64,000 bases of DNA from NCBI GenBank assembly GCA_014218235.1, contig JACBKR010001264.1, positions 1,240,001 to 1,304,000 of the forward strand. Reading direction: 5' to 3'. Origin of the DNA: Colocasia esculenta (Eukaryota; Streptophyta; Magnoliopsida; Alismatales; Araceae). Positions 47,540 through 57,871 of the stretch are shown here, piece after piece. The notes beneath the pieces are model-generated. The model did not search any database. It had not been told where the DNA came from and saw only the letters and a program-made list of their open reading frames with translations. The position numbers and the translations under genes are program-made. Each line of letters begins with the position of its first letter. Within the stretch, counting starts at the first letter, position 1.

Positions 47540-48060
47540 TCAAAAGACCATAAGTGGAGCCCTAGTAGAGGATGCAACTCCTTCCTCCAGGTAATTGCGT
47601 CCCTGAGATGGCTCGCTGGCCAACGTCATCTTGCAGTCATGGGGGAGTAGGAACTTGAGCAGGACGGTGTCGCTGTTCTCGTCGATCAGCAACGGCATCC
47701 CCCCACAGGGAAACCTTCTCCGGTGCAGCCTTCTCCTCCTCCTCAACCGGGCAAAGACCTCAGCACTCTCTGAGGCGCGCAGGGATGTCCACCACGGCGA
47801 GGGAGACGACAATCTCCACCATGGCGTTCACCGTCTCAGCGCCATCCTCGTCCACCACGATGGTCTTCTCCTCTGCATCACGGTGACAACAGACTCACGG
47901 TAGAAGGCACAACGAAGCCCTTCCAGGTTGAAAGATGAGCACTGCAGATTCTTGTAGGCAGCCACCCGATCGATGTAGGCATTGATCAGAACTTCATGGC
48001 CTCCATGCAAGGCTTCCTCACTTCCTTCTTGATTGTCTTCATAACCGAGATCTACTGAGT
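47540..48060 (-). pseudogene. unidentified protein-coding fragment
   Basis: The minus strand shows coding-like GC-rich sequence in two overlapping frames: a piece with EVLINAYIDRVAAYKNLQCSS (48010-47828) and a piece with MPLLIDENSDTVLLKFLLPHD (47812-47540). Neither is complete and the frame must shift between them. I do not recognise the family. It could be a fragment of a host gene captured or broken by transposons, close to the LEA_2 relic on the same strand. Confidence 0.3.
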
Positions 48061-48488
48061 AATGACTCTTGGATGAGATCTCATAACTGAAATTCAGTTC
48101 AAAGTGGAGAATTTGTGATGGGTCACTATTTCAGCCAGGAGAATTGGCTGTGTTTGATAAACTTAATAAATATCTAATGTCTAAAATGGTCAGATATTAT
48201 ATTTTCAGATTGTTTGTAAAACATCTTAATACATATCTGAAAACATATTTACTATCTTAAACTACCTCTTAAAAAAGTGAGATCAAGTCACTTTTTTTTT
48301 GTTCAAATGGAGACCTATCATCGCAGAGATCCCTTCTCCACCTCCCCTATTCTCTGCGGCTCCTCCGTCGAGATCATCGCCAGGGCACCAAGCTCCTCCG
48401 TTGAGATCCTTGCCACCGAACTCCTTCGCCGAGATCCTCGCCAGGGCACCGAGCTCCTCTGCGGAGATCCCTTCCCTTCTTCTTCTCA

Positions 48489-49099
48489 TTCATGTTGACC
48501 ATGCCCGTCGGTACCCCGCTGTTATCCGCCCGGCTTGGATGCTGAAGTCCTCGAATGCCACGGTCTGCACAGAAATTTCTTAGGGATCGGGAAAAGCACG
48601 ATCGATCTATGAACAGAATAGTGTAGGTCGGAGCCAGAATGGAGAATCTGTAGTGGATAAACGAAGTAAAACAGGGGCAGATCCGGAGCCGCGAGGTGCT
48701 TCGTGGTGTGGCATTATGGACCTATTACCTTCATGGTGATTTCGGGCCTCTGGTTCCGGCTGGCTCCCCAGAGGACGAGCGAGAAGAATGAGAACAGGAC
48801 GAAGAACCCGAGGAGGAAGGCGAGGAGGTAGCAATGGCGGCGCATACCCCGCCTCTCGTCCTCCTCATCGAGGAGCCCTTCCTCCTCGATCACGGCGCAC
48901 TCCTTCCACGGCTTTTCGTGCTTCCGGCTGCGCCCGGCGCCGCCGCCCCGCCCTCCATCGTTAGGGGAGATCTTCTGGAACCGTCGGGCTTGAGGGATCC
49001 GGAGAAGCGGCTGGAGGAGGACTCACGGGAGTGGCGGCCGACGGAGGAGGAGTGGGAGTGCGGGGGTGGGGGGGGGGGGGTGGGGAGCCGCCGTCGCCG
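48489..49099 (-). pseudogene. LEA_2 (NDR1/HIN1-like) membrane protein gene relic
   Basis: Exon 1 (about 49099-48729) encodes a Ser-rich N-terminus (HSHSSSVGRHSRESSSSRFSG), then WKECAVIEEEGLLDEEDE. A transmembrane segment follows (LLAFLLGFFVLFSFFSLVLWGA), then RPEITMK, and a GT donor at 48728. After a 164-bp intron, exon 2 (48564 down) starts TVAFEDFSIQAG and breaks off after about 25 codons. This arrangement matches plant LEA_2 proteins of about 320 residues with 'KQWKECAVIEEEGLLDD'. One-base frameshifts occur between GSLKPDGS and KISPND in exon 1, and after SIQAG in exon 2. The remaining LEA_2 domain is missing. The shifts could be sequencing errors, but the 3' truncation is real within this window. 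Confidence 0.65.
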
Positions 49100-49154
49100 C
49101 CGCCGAGCAGGGAGGGTTCAGAGAGAAGAGCGATGGCAATGAGCTAGGGAGGGG

Positions 49155-49360
49155 TTAGGGGCGAGGATAGAGGAAACCGAATGGGGTAACAGGAGGAGTG
49201 GATGAGGCGCCAGGGAGGCGGGGGGGAGAGGGAGCTCCGGAGGACCGCGACATCGCACTTGGAGATGAGGGAGGTGGCTGGGTACGCGGAGGGCGGGGAG
49301 GCGCCGCAGCAGCTCGTCGCAGAGCACCACGTCCATGGGAGCCGCCGAGCTCTCCGGAGA
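49155..49360 (-). pseudogene. possible F-box-like N-terminal fragment
   Basis: On the minus strand, VVLCDELLRRLPALR followed (one frame over) by a TSLISK...VLRSSLS segment resembles the start of plant F-box proteins ('DELLxxIxxRLP ... SLVSKRW..LLRSS'). It is short, needs a frameshift, and runs directly into the LEA_2 relic on the same strand. Chance similarity in GC-rich DNA is a real alternative. Confidence 0.25.
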
Positions 49361-49379
49361 AAACCACAAATTTTAGGAT

Positions 49380-49664
49380 ATTTTAAATATGTAGATATTT
49401 TTGTAAATATAAAAATTAAAGATCTAATATGTAATTATAAGATAGTTGAGAGATGTATATAAAAATATGAGAATAAAAAATAAATTTAAACATATTCTTA
49501 AGCATATATAGATATTTACGTGAAATAATATATTAATTAGATGTCATTTAAGTTAGTTATCAAATAAATCTTAATAGAAATCTAATATATTTTAAGTACT
49601 TATTAAATTATTAATTTAGACAATAGATAGTAAATTAAACTTTAGACATTGTTAATAAGTGTTA
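49380..49664. other. AT-rich intergenic DNA
   Basis: Very AT-rich with TTTAAATAT and TTATTAAATTATTAA words. Nothing else is seen. Confidence 0.4.
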
Positions 49665-50080
49665 TCAGTCACATAAGTCCTGATGGCCCAGAGTGAAGGT
49701 CCAACCCATATTCGACGTAGATCGAGATCTGATTAAGATGCCCACAGTCCGGCCACTGCCTCGAGGCTAAGACAACTCCATGCCCGTGGATGATTTGTCC
49801 TCTAAGACAATCCCAACTTGGCTTTCCTGTTGGAAGGCCATGTATTTTAGGATAAGTCTCCAACCCATTCACAGTAAGACGGTCAAATGGTCATGATTAT
49901 CTTAAAAGGGCCCCTCGCCACAAGTAAAAAGAAAGAGGGTTTCGGATCTACACTAGATTTCAATCATCTCATCCTCCCTCTCTCTTGTTTGCTGATTTAA
50001 GCGTTAGATGATCGAACGGCCAAAATCCCATCCTCAAGTTAGTTTCTTATAGGTCAGGCAACATTGGCGGCAACTATAGG
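49665..50080 (+). mobile_element. old Gypsy LTR relic with primer-binding-site remnant
   Basis: The sequence has the end plan of a Gypsy LTR: CTCGCCACAAGTAAAAAG, a pyrimidine-rich stretch, AAGCGTTAGATGATCGAACGGCC, TATAGGTCAGGCAAC. Directly after it is ATTGGCGGCAACTATAGG (50063-50080), one or two changes from a TTGGCGCCAACTGTGGG-type PBS. The internal region is absent because another element follows. Confidence 0.45.
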
Positions 50081-50318
50081 TAGGGGTGAACACGGGTCGG
50101 TTCGGCTTGATTCACCCCTAATTTCTCTTGAACCGAATTGACCCAATTTTTTCCAGCGAGTTCAAACCGAAATCAATCAAAAAATGATTTAAAGGTGTTG
50201 TGGAGGTCACGCGCTCCCGCCGCGCCCCACCCTGCACCACAAGCGTTTTTATATAAATATATATATTTTTATTAATTATATATATATTTTGATTTGGATC
50301 ATATTATGTACACCCTTA
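50081..50318. mobile_element. hAT-type MITE in the PBS of an LTR relic
   Basis: This is 238 bp. The ends TAGGGGTGAACA and (inverted) TAAGGGTGTACA match at 10 of 12 positions. The 8-bp flanks ACTATAGG (50073-50080) and ACTACAAG (50319-50326) match at 6 of 8. Both the TIR type and the 8-bp duplication indicate hAT. It is the same TIR class as 54318-54874 but older. Confidence 0.65.
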
Positions 50319-51885
50319 ACTACAAGCAACATTGACAGTATTACTTCCCTGTTTCCTCACCAAATCTGAGGTCTCAATTTTGATCCTCTTGATCCGATAT
50401 GACCTTGCTAATTGTATTTGACCTCATCAGGAACCCACCGAGGAGGTGGTGTTTAGAGGCCCCCTATCTGTTCGTAATAGCACACAGTATAACACCACGG
50501 ATTCAATTTATGTAAATGTTGGCTTAGTTTGTCATAAACTTATGGTTTATCGAAATGTGTTTTCTACTAAATCATGTTTGTCAATCCTATGTAAATGTAG
50601 CTATTTAATCCGAAAAAAGATATTGATGGGACAGTTTTGGATCTATGACAAGTACTTCAAATAAGTTTTAGTAAGTCAATTTTTTGCTAAAGGCTTACTC
50701 TTCGCACCCGATAGCCATTTAATTTCTTTGTTTTCTCTGCACCACCCGGACACTCCTATGATGGAGCATTTAGTTCGCTTTCGAATCGGAAATGAAACAA
50801 GCGTGTCTGCTTCCATCATGAGAAACTAATATCAAATTTTATTAATTTTTTGAAAGATTTATAAAATTTGAACTTGAGAAAATTCTTTAGTAGTCATCTT
50901 CATGACTGTTGGATGTGAAATAGATTGTAGCCAATGATCTAAAAGATTTCCATTTCATATTATATGCAAATAAATACATATGTTGATTACATGTTTATTT
51001 TCTATAAAAAAAACTTGATAACATATGGAAACAGATAATTGGAAGCAGAAACATGCAATTCTGTTTCTGACTCTATATGAGGTGTCGGAGATCCATCTTC
51101 ACTTCCTATAAGCCAATAGATAATCTAACAAATTTGAAAGTGAAACACTTAATACTTAGTCAAAATATTTGGTCGAGTATTATCTACTTTCATAAATAGG
51201 TGTGGATCTTGATGTCAATATGGGAGCTGGACTTGCACCCGCTTATGAAAGTGGACAGCTTGACCACACACTAAATATACATGATAATGACACCCACATC
51301 TATTTGTAAGAGCATAAAACTTGATCAGATATTAAATGTTTCTCAATCGAAAAATCCACAAAGGCGGATATCCACAACGGTTGGAGTCCCTAGGCGGAAG
51401 TGGCCTGCTCGAGGCGTCCCTTGGGATCTTCTGTGACTAATGTCCCCTGACCTTGAGACGTGCGCCACGCCGTTATAATAGCTGACGTTTAGATGGCGAA
51501 GGACCGGGCAGAGGCGTACTCGGCGAAGGTTGGCCTGTTCGGTGCTTGAACTCCATATTGGGGGCCCTTGATGCCCGAACGCCAGAGCGCATTAGGGGGA
51601 CCCGCATATACTACCGATGACGCGTGTCTTGATGGCGAGAGTCCAGGTGCCCTGATGGGCCATAATGAACCTACGGGTCTAGGAGGCGGAAAACAGCCTC
51701 CACACGTACTTTCCATCTTGAAGGGCTTAGTCCAGCATCCTAATGTGTGAACCTCCACATCATATTTACTAGCCGGTTTGGTAACTGAATTATTCTTGGA
51801 TTTGGGGTAGTAAATTGAGGATTAACATTTAATCAAATTTAAATAGGTGGTATAAATTAACCCGATATTACTAGGGTTAAGGTCA
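50319..51885. other. intergenic DNA
   Basis: No gene is recognised. The first part continues the LTR relic. At 51380-51750 there is a CG-richer piece with short ORFs on both strands and GGCGGAA, GGGACCCG words, possibly an LTR fragment, but no ends were found. The rest is AT-rich. Confidence 0.35.
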
Positions 51886-52464
51886 GTGGCGGAGCCAGGG
51901 GGGCAATTGCCACCCCCCTTAAATTTTTGTATTAATTTTTCTCTTAATTTTTTGATAATGAGATAAGGGGGTTTATCTCCTTTTTAACACCGACAGGTAG
52001 TTTGGTAACTAAAATAGGATAAATAGGGGTGATAAAATTTAAGCATGATAAAAAGATGATAAAGAGGTGATAACTTATCCCTCCCATGGAGGGGGGATAA
52101 AAATTATCCCTAGAGATAACTCATTATTTATTGATATTTCATTCTAAAAAATCGTCTCTCCATTTATACATAGATAAATAGTGTCAAAGTAGAGATAAAA
52201 GAGTGATAACTATATACACTCTATCACATCACATCACATTATTATCCCCTACATAATTATCCCTCATTTAAATCATCTCAAATTAAAAAAACTCATAAAC
52301 ACGAATAACTTATACATGATTTACTTATACCCAGTCTCCTTATCTCATTATCAAAGAGGCTATGTGGCCCTTGAAAGATAGGTGGGTTAAATTTTGAGTT
52401 GACTTATACCAGGTTAAGATACCCCTAGGGTACATGCCCCTATATTAAAATGGTAGATGGTGAT
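51886..52464. other. transposon-end relics
   Basis: AGTGGCGGAGCCAGGGGGG at 51888-51906 is a well-known plant transposon-end motif and resembles the ends of the MITEs at 58278 and 63283. Following it is a GATAA-rich stretch (52010-52330) with GGGGATAA and TTATCCC in both orientations, a likely decayed fold-back element. GTGAT at 52460-52464 is the target duplication of the next element. Confidence 0.45.
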
Positions 52465-53324
52465 TGTAGAGGCTATTTCTAGCCTCCTAGACTCGTAGGC
52501 CCATCATGACCTAGCAAGGCAAAATGGCTATGGCCCCCGCGCCACGTGTCCTCGGTGTCAGCCAACCGGCTGCCAAACATGCTTTAGCTGCTAAACGCCC
52601 AAGGGTCCTAGCGGCAATTTCCAAACACCGCACAAGCTGCTCGAACAGGACTTGCCCTACCGAGCAGATCAGGTGGCTCCTGCTCGAGCCCGCAATAGCC
52701 AAGGTGCACGAGCACTGGGCACCGCACAGCCATATCAAGCACCGAACAGCCGTCCCTAGCGGCGAGGCAGGGAACAGGCGTATCGTGCACTGGGCAATGC
52801 CTCCGGACATCGAACATACGGCCCAGCCACTGAGCAAGCTGCCTGTTCGGTACCTCCTGACCAGAAAGGGCAGAGAGGCCCCTTCACCTCCCAGCAGCGG
52901 TTACTACGGCAGCACCACACGTGCCCCACGATCAAGGGGAGCATTAACCACAGGGCCCCTCAACGGGCGCCTCAATGGGTAACTCCCCACTATGGACGCC
53001 AACCGACACGCCCTTTCTGGCGTCATCAAAGGGTGGCACGTCCAACCTCCTTCAAGACCTTCGCCTATAAAAAAGGCTCAGGTAACTCCCATGCGACGGT
53101 ACGTACCCTTGAACACTCACACACGCCAGAGAGCCTTCCTCCTTCAAGTCTCTACAGTCTCCTCCTGACTTAGGCATCAGAGGGTTCTCTCTGGTTCTTC
53201 AACCGAGCCCCCCTGATCCTGTTCTGTATTTTGCAGGCTCCTGTCCGCACCGGCGATCGTCTCCCGTCTGTTTTCTCAGTGGAGGCCCGTTTGGCTCCAG
53301 CCCAAGCAGGAAAACACCACCACA
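52465..53324 (+). repeat. 5' LTR of the 4.6-kb Gypsy element
   Basis: Starts TGTAGAGGCTATTTC and ends ACACCACCACA. A CTATAAAAAAGG TATA-like box lies near 53065. The copies at the two ends are about nine-tenths identical by eye. ORFs inside (for example 52524-52982) are repeated in the other LTR and are not genes. Confidence 0.9.
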
Positions 53325-53345
53325 CATTTGGCGCCGTCTGTGGGA

Positions 53346-54317
53346 ATGACATCAACCATGGCTCGCAGACGTTCCTTTCACCAAAACCCCGGCAGTAGGG
53401 CGACGAGGTCTTGACAGTCGCGCACGGACTCACGCGACAGAGTCCCCCCTGCCGACGTCGCCGTCACCCCCACCGGTGCAACCGGTGATATTCCTGCTAC
53501 TGTTGTGCCAGCAACCGCCCTGGAGATAGCAGAGCTCCGGGGGAAGATGCATCATCTGGTAGGGATCTGCCAGGGCCTCCAAGCCCAGTTGGCCGCACAG
53601 CCGGCCCTGACGGTTCCCCCGCCACCGGAGCAGCACGCGGAATCGTCCCATCGATGATCTCTCACCCCTCCAGCACCGCAGAAGCAACATGCAGAATCGC
53701 CCAAACGATCGTGTCAGGCCCTGTCAGTGCGTCGAACACCGGAGCGGCAGGACAACTCACCCCGCCGCTCCGTGGTGGTTCCGCCTCCCCCACGTTCTGT
53801 CGTGGGCACCAACTCCCACAGGTCCAGACGTGAGGGCTCCGTTCACACCGGCCAAGAGTTAGCCAGACGCCTTCGTCGCGTCGTCGACCTGGAGCACCGC
53901 GTGGATGCAATGGTCCAAAGGGCAGAGGGCAAAACAGCAGCGGATGATGACCTGGACTTCCGCTCCCCGTTCACCGTGGAGATCCTGGAAGCCCGGGTCT
54001 CACCGAAGCTACCATTGCCTACCATCGCACCTTATGACGGTACTTCCGACCTAGCGGATCACGTTCACGGCTTTGAGTCGCACATGGTGTTCCACGGAGC
54101 ATCAGATGCGGCCAAATGCTGGGCCTTCCTGGCCACCTTAAAGGAGACTGCTCGCGCATGGTTTGAAGCCTTCCTCGCAGGCTCCATCTCCTCCTTCCAC
54201 CAGTTGAAGAAGTCCTTTCGGGACAACTTCCTGGGTGGAAGATCGCAGCCGCGCATTGCGGCTTCTCTTCTACCTGTTCGACAGAAGAAGGGCGAAGCAC
54301 TCTGGGACTACGTCAAG
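53346..54317 (+). pseudogene. gag: Gypsy gag with premature stops, cut by a MITE
   Basis: The frame begins ATG at 53346, right after the PBS. It has a low-complexity N-terminus, a helix (TALEIAELRGKMHHLVGICQG), Pro/Ser-rich linkers and the gag core (FTVEILEARVSPKLPLPTIAPYDGTSD, then AFLATLKETARAWFEAF and RDNFLGGRS). TGA stops at 53412-53414 and 53655-53657 are compatible with CGA-to-TGA changes, as methylated CpG decay gives. The frame is otherwise continuous to 54317, where a MITE enters. It resumes at 54883. Confidence 0.85.
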
Positions 54318-54874
54318 TAGGGGTGTTCATGGTTTGGTTTGGTTTGGTTTATAAGAGATTTTTAGGAAACCAAACCAAACCAAATTTGGACTCAAACCGA
54401 ACCAAACCAAACCAAACCGAAGTCCTATGAAACCAAACCAAACCAAACCGAATTAAAATTCGGTTTGGTTCGGTTTAAGTTGAAAATAAATGGGCCTTTA
54501 GATTCTCTTAGTCTTAAATAAGAATTTAATCACTTATTTCTCTAATAAATCACTATCAAATAATATTTGAAATGAAGTATTAAATATTGATGACCATATT
54601 AACCTCAATAATATATATTTTTACGTAATATATTGAAAAAACTTGATAGATATATACAAATTAAAATTTATTATTGTAATTCGGTTTAATCGGTTTGGTT
54701 TGGTTTCTAGAGGTTAGAAACCGAACCAAACCGAATTTTCTAATTCGGTTTGGTTTGAAACCAAACCAAATTTTTTTCATGTTCAAACCGAACCAAACCG
54801 AACCAAACCAAACCGAACCGAATCACTCGGTTTGGTTTGGTTTTTCGGTTTGAACCGAATAGTGAACACCCCTA
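54318..54874. mobile_element. hAT-type MITE inserted in gag
   Basis: This is 557 bp with perfect 12-bp inverted ends (TAGGGGTGTTCA / TGAACACCCCTA) and a perfect 8-bp target duplication ACGTCAAG (54310-54317 and 54875-54882). Both ends are built of GGTTTGGTTT/AACCAAACC words in opposite orientations, so the strand would fold into a long imperfect hairpin. The centre is AT-rich. It carries no coding region. The perfect duplication marks it as younger than the Gypsy element it sits in. Confidence 0.9.
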
Positions 54875-55240
54875 ACGTCAAGCGGTTCTAGACAGAAGTA
54901 CTTCGCATCCCGCGCCTCAACGTCCCTTTAGCCACCAGTGCCCTCATCCAGGGCACTCGCGACAGCTTCCTTCAAAGGACGCTTGGGGTACAGCAGCCGT
55001 CGAACCTCGCCGAGCTCCTCTCCACTGCCCAGCGCCACGCTGCGTGCGAGGAGAGCTTGTCCGCCGACCGAGCCGACCAGGCTAACTCATCCCGAAATGG
55101 GAAGGACCTTATAAGGTCATTCGGGTTCTCGGAAGAGGTTCCTACAAGCTGTCTACCCTCGGCGGCAAAACCATACCGACAGCCTGGCATGTAAATCTAA
55201 AGGCTTATTATTTATAAAAGTCTCTCTGTTCGGCGTCCTA
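54875..55240 (+). pseudogene. gag continuation fused to the end of integrase
   Basis: Gag resumes after the MITE (EVLRIPRLNVPLATSALIQGTRDSFLQRTLG, then LAELLSTAQRHAACEE), with an in-frame TAG at 54889-54891. Near 55085 the sequence changes to a different frame, PKWEGPYKVIRVLGRGSYKLSTLGGKTIP, followed by TAWHVNLKAYY. This is the GPY/F-type tail at the very end of Gypsy integrase. Everything between (protease, RT, RNase H, most of integrase) is deleted. Confidence 0.8.
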
Positions 55241-55499
55241 CTTCTCTCTTTTCTACTCTATCGGTTTATGTAAAGGACGAATGGTAGAACCCCTGGTCAA
55301 GAGCTCTTCAGCTTGGAAGACTAGCACGGTACCTGTCCTAAGATAGAGGTGTCCGGTACAACCCCGGGTCGACAAGCTCCTCAGCTCGCAAAACCTACAC
55401 AGTACCCATGAGCCTCTAGACACTGACGAATCCCGATTCGAACAGAACGCGACTATGAAAGAGATAGAAAAAGGACAACACAAATTAAAGAGTTCAGTC

Positions 55500-56123
55500 G
55501 AAGGGTCCGACGTCTTCGGCATCGTGAGGCATGCGCCCAGCCCGGAAGCTTGCAGAGCGGACCCCGTCCAGGCGAGGGTCCTGCGTCCTCCGGCCACACT
55601 CCCGCAGAGCGGCGTCAAAGGCCTCTGGGGCATACTCCACCGTCGTGTGATGCCGCCCTCGTAGCAAACCGCTCTGTAGAGCTCCAGATCCGTCTGGAAT
55701 TCTGGACCGGACTTGTACGCCGCCACACCCCGAGCCTTTGCCTCATGAAGCACTGCGTCGACAGCCTTATTCTCAGCTTCGGTTACGGCAGGCTTCAGCT
55801 CGGAGGCCTTTAGAGCAACGCGAGCTCGGCCTCATGGTGTCGGCTCTGCTCCTCCCACTTCGCCGACCGCATCATCGTCCGAGCGCACCTCTACGCACTG
55901 CAGAAGTACTTCCAATTACGCGGTCTTCTTCGGACTCTGCGTCCGCTCCAGCCACCCCGGCGGCCCGCTCGGCAGAGGGCGCAATCTCGCCTGCCACCAA
56001 TTCGGCAGCCACGCTCGCCAAAGCGGCCTCCGGACCTTCGACCTCGCTTACAGGCGCTCCTCGGGAGGACGTCGCCTCGTCGCAATTGGCCGGTTGCTCC
56101 ACCGCAAGTGCGAAGGCCCTCAT
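55500..56123 (-). pseudogene. antisense open reading frame of the Gypsy element
   Basis: On the minus strand an Ala/Glu-rich frame (56123-55872) is followed, after frameshifts, by a helical segment (LHEAKARGVAAYKSGPEFQTDLELYRAVCYEGG, near 55753-55650). The GVAAYKSGPEFQ part resembles the coiled-coil 'xxYKxSPEF' segment found in antisense ORFs of Tat-group Gypsy elements. Its function is unknown. Frame changes show that it is not intact. Confidence 0.45.
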
Positions 56124-56202
56124 CCGACGAGTCGAGCAGGCATCTCCCCTCTCAAGTGCTCAAGATCACATTCGAGCAGACTTGAGAGGGGTGGGGGGCA
56201 AG

Positions 56203-57061
56203 TGTAGAGGCTATTTCTAGCCTCCTAGGCCCGTAGGCCCATCATGACCCAGCAAGACAAAACGGCTATGGCCTCCGCGCCACGTGTCCTCGGCGTTAGC
56301 CAACCGGCTACCGAAGACGTTTCAGCTGCTAAACGCCCAAGGGTCCCAGCGGTAGTTTCCGAACACCGCACAGACTACTCGAACAGGACTTGCCGTACCG
56401 AACAGATCAGGTGGCTTCTGCTCGAGCCCACAATAGCCAAGGTGCTCGAGCACCGGGCACCGCACGGCCATATCGAGCACCGAACAGCCGTCCCTAGCAG
56501 CGAGGCAGGGAACAAGTGTATCGCGCACTAGGCAATGCCTCCGGACACCGAACATACGGCCCAGCCACTGAGCAAGTTGCCTATTCGATACCTCCTGACC
56601 AAGAAGGGCAGAGAGGCCCCTTCACCTCCTAGCAGCGGTTACCACGGCAGCACCGCACGCGCCCTACGATCAAGGGAAGCATTAACCGCAAAGCCCCTCA
56701 ACGAGCCCCTCAATGGGTAACTCCCCACTATGGACGCCAACCGACGCGCCCTTTCCGGCGTCATCAAAAGGTGGCACGTCCAACGTCCTTCAAGACCTTC
56801 GCCTATAAAAAAGGCTCAGGTAACTCCCATGCGACGGTACGTACCCTTGAACACTCACACACGCCAGAGAGCCTTCCTCCTTCAAGTCTCTACAGTCTCC
56901 TGCTGACTTAAGCATCGGAGGATTCTCCCCGGTTCTTCAATCGGACCCTCCTGATCATGTTCTGATTTTTGCAAACTCCTATCCGCACCGGCGATCGTCT
57001 CCCGTCTGTTTTCTCAGTAGAACCCGTTTGACTCCAGCCCAAACAAAAAAACACCACCACA
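56203..57061 (+). repeat. 3' LTR of the 4.6-kb Gypsy element
   Basis: Partner of 52465-53324, with the same ends and TATA-like box (near 56801). A purine-rich run (GAGAGGGGTGGGGGGCAAG, 56184-56202) directly before it is the polypurine tract. Confidence 0.9.
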
Positions 57062-57066
57062 GTGAT

Positions 57067-57871
57067 AAATAACTATAGGGGCGACAAATAGACTCTACCG
57101 ACCACCCCCAATCTATCAAGAACGGCATAATTACAAGGATGACAAATAGACTCTACTGAACACGGTGTAGAGCTGAATATATTTATCACCCTTAAACTTT
57201 TTCATCATGAATCCACATTAAGGCAAAATGTGGAAACCCATGCACCACCAGACTGAGTCAAACCCTACTAGATAGGTAACTTCTCAAATAAACATTTGTC
57301 AATTTTCAGTAGGATCCTAGGGCACTCTGTCCTTATTCCCGCAATTACACTACACAAGAAAATCAACGTTAAAAGCTTGAAGGCAGCATTTGACTACCAT
57401 CTGATTCATGGACACTACTTGCAGCTATAGAAAAAAAAAAAAAAAACGAACGTTGAAACCTGAAAGCAGTCTGCTGAGAAGAATTAAAACAAAATAATCT
57501 GATACACAAGAAAATCAACGTAAAAAGTTTGAAGGCGGCATTTGACTACCATCTGATTCATGGATACCACTTGCAGCTATAGAAAAACAAAACGAACGTT
57601 GAAAGCATCCTGCTGAGAAGAACAAAAACAACATAATAGTTTGATAAGATTTCACCGACAGGTGGACGCTCATTCACGGTCACATCAAAACCAGAACAGG
57701 TCAACCACAGCCCACGTCAACTCCACGCTCAAAAATAGAGCAGTCGCAAAAGACCAGTATCTCAGGACGGGTACTTTTTAAGTACTTGCAAAATTACAAC
57801 TGCACCCACGTCAACTCCCCGCTGTTCTGTATCCATAAGACTACTATCACAGGAGACGTCAAATCCGCGTA
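57067..57871. other. 3' flank of the RPB6 gene
   Basis: This is between the Gypsy element and the RPB6 stop codon. It probably includes the RPB6 3' untranslated region near 57871 and the tandem duplication described separately. No other gene is seen. Confidence 0.45.
57352..57643. repeat. 152-bp tandem duplication downstream of RPB6
   Basis: Two direct copies start ACACAAGAAAATCAACGT, at 57352 and 57504. They share the CATTTGACTACCATCTGATT core and an A-run followed by CGAACGTTGAAA. The second is shorter, mainly because the A-run shrank and a few bases are lost. Confidence 0.85.

Larger units (their letters stand above)
52465..57061 (+). mobile_element. Gypsy LTR retrotransposon, internally deleted
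   Basis: This is 4.6 kb with LTRs of 860 and 859 bp (52465-53324, 56203-57061), a perfect 5-bp target duplication GTGAT (52460-52464 and 57062-57066), and a TTGGCGCCGTCTGTGGGAA PBS at 53329-53347. Inside are gag with two premature stops, a hAT MITE, the last codons of integrase joined to gag by a deletion of nearly all pol, and an antisense open region before the 3' LTR. The PBS type, and an antisense frame between pol and the 3' LTR, point to the Tat group (Retand/RIRE2-like). It cannot move on its own. Confidence 0.9.

Noticed and set aside
52524..52982. 152-residue ORF, possible gene
   Set aside because: It is inside an LTR and recurs in degraded form in the partner LTR (56244-56720).
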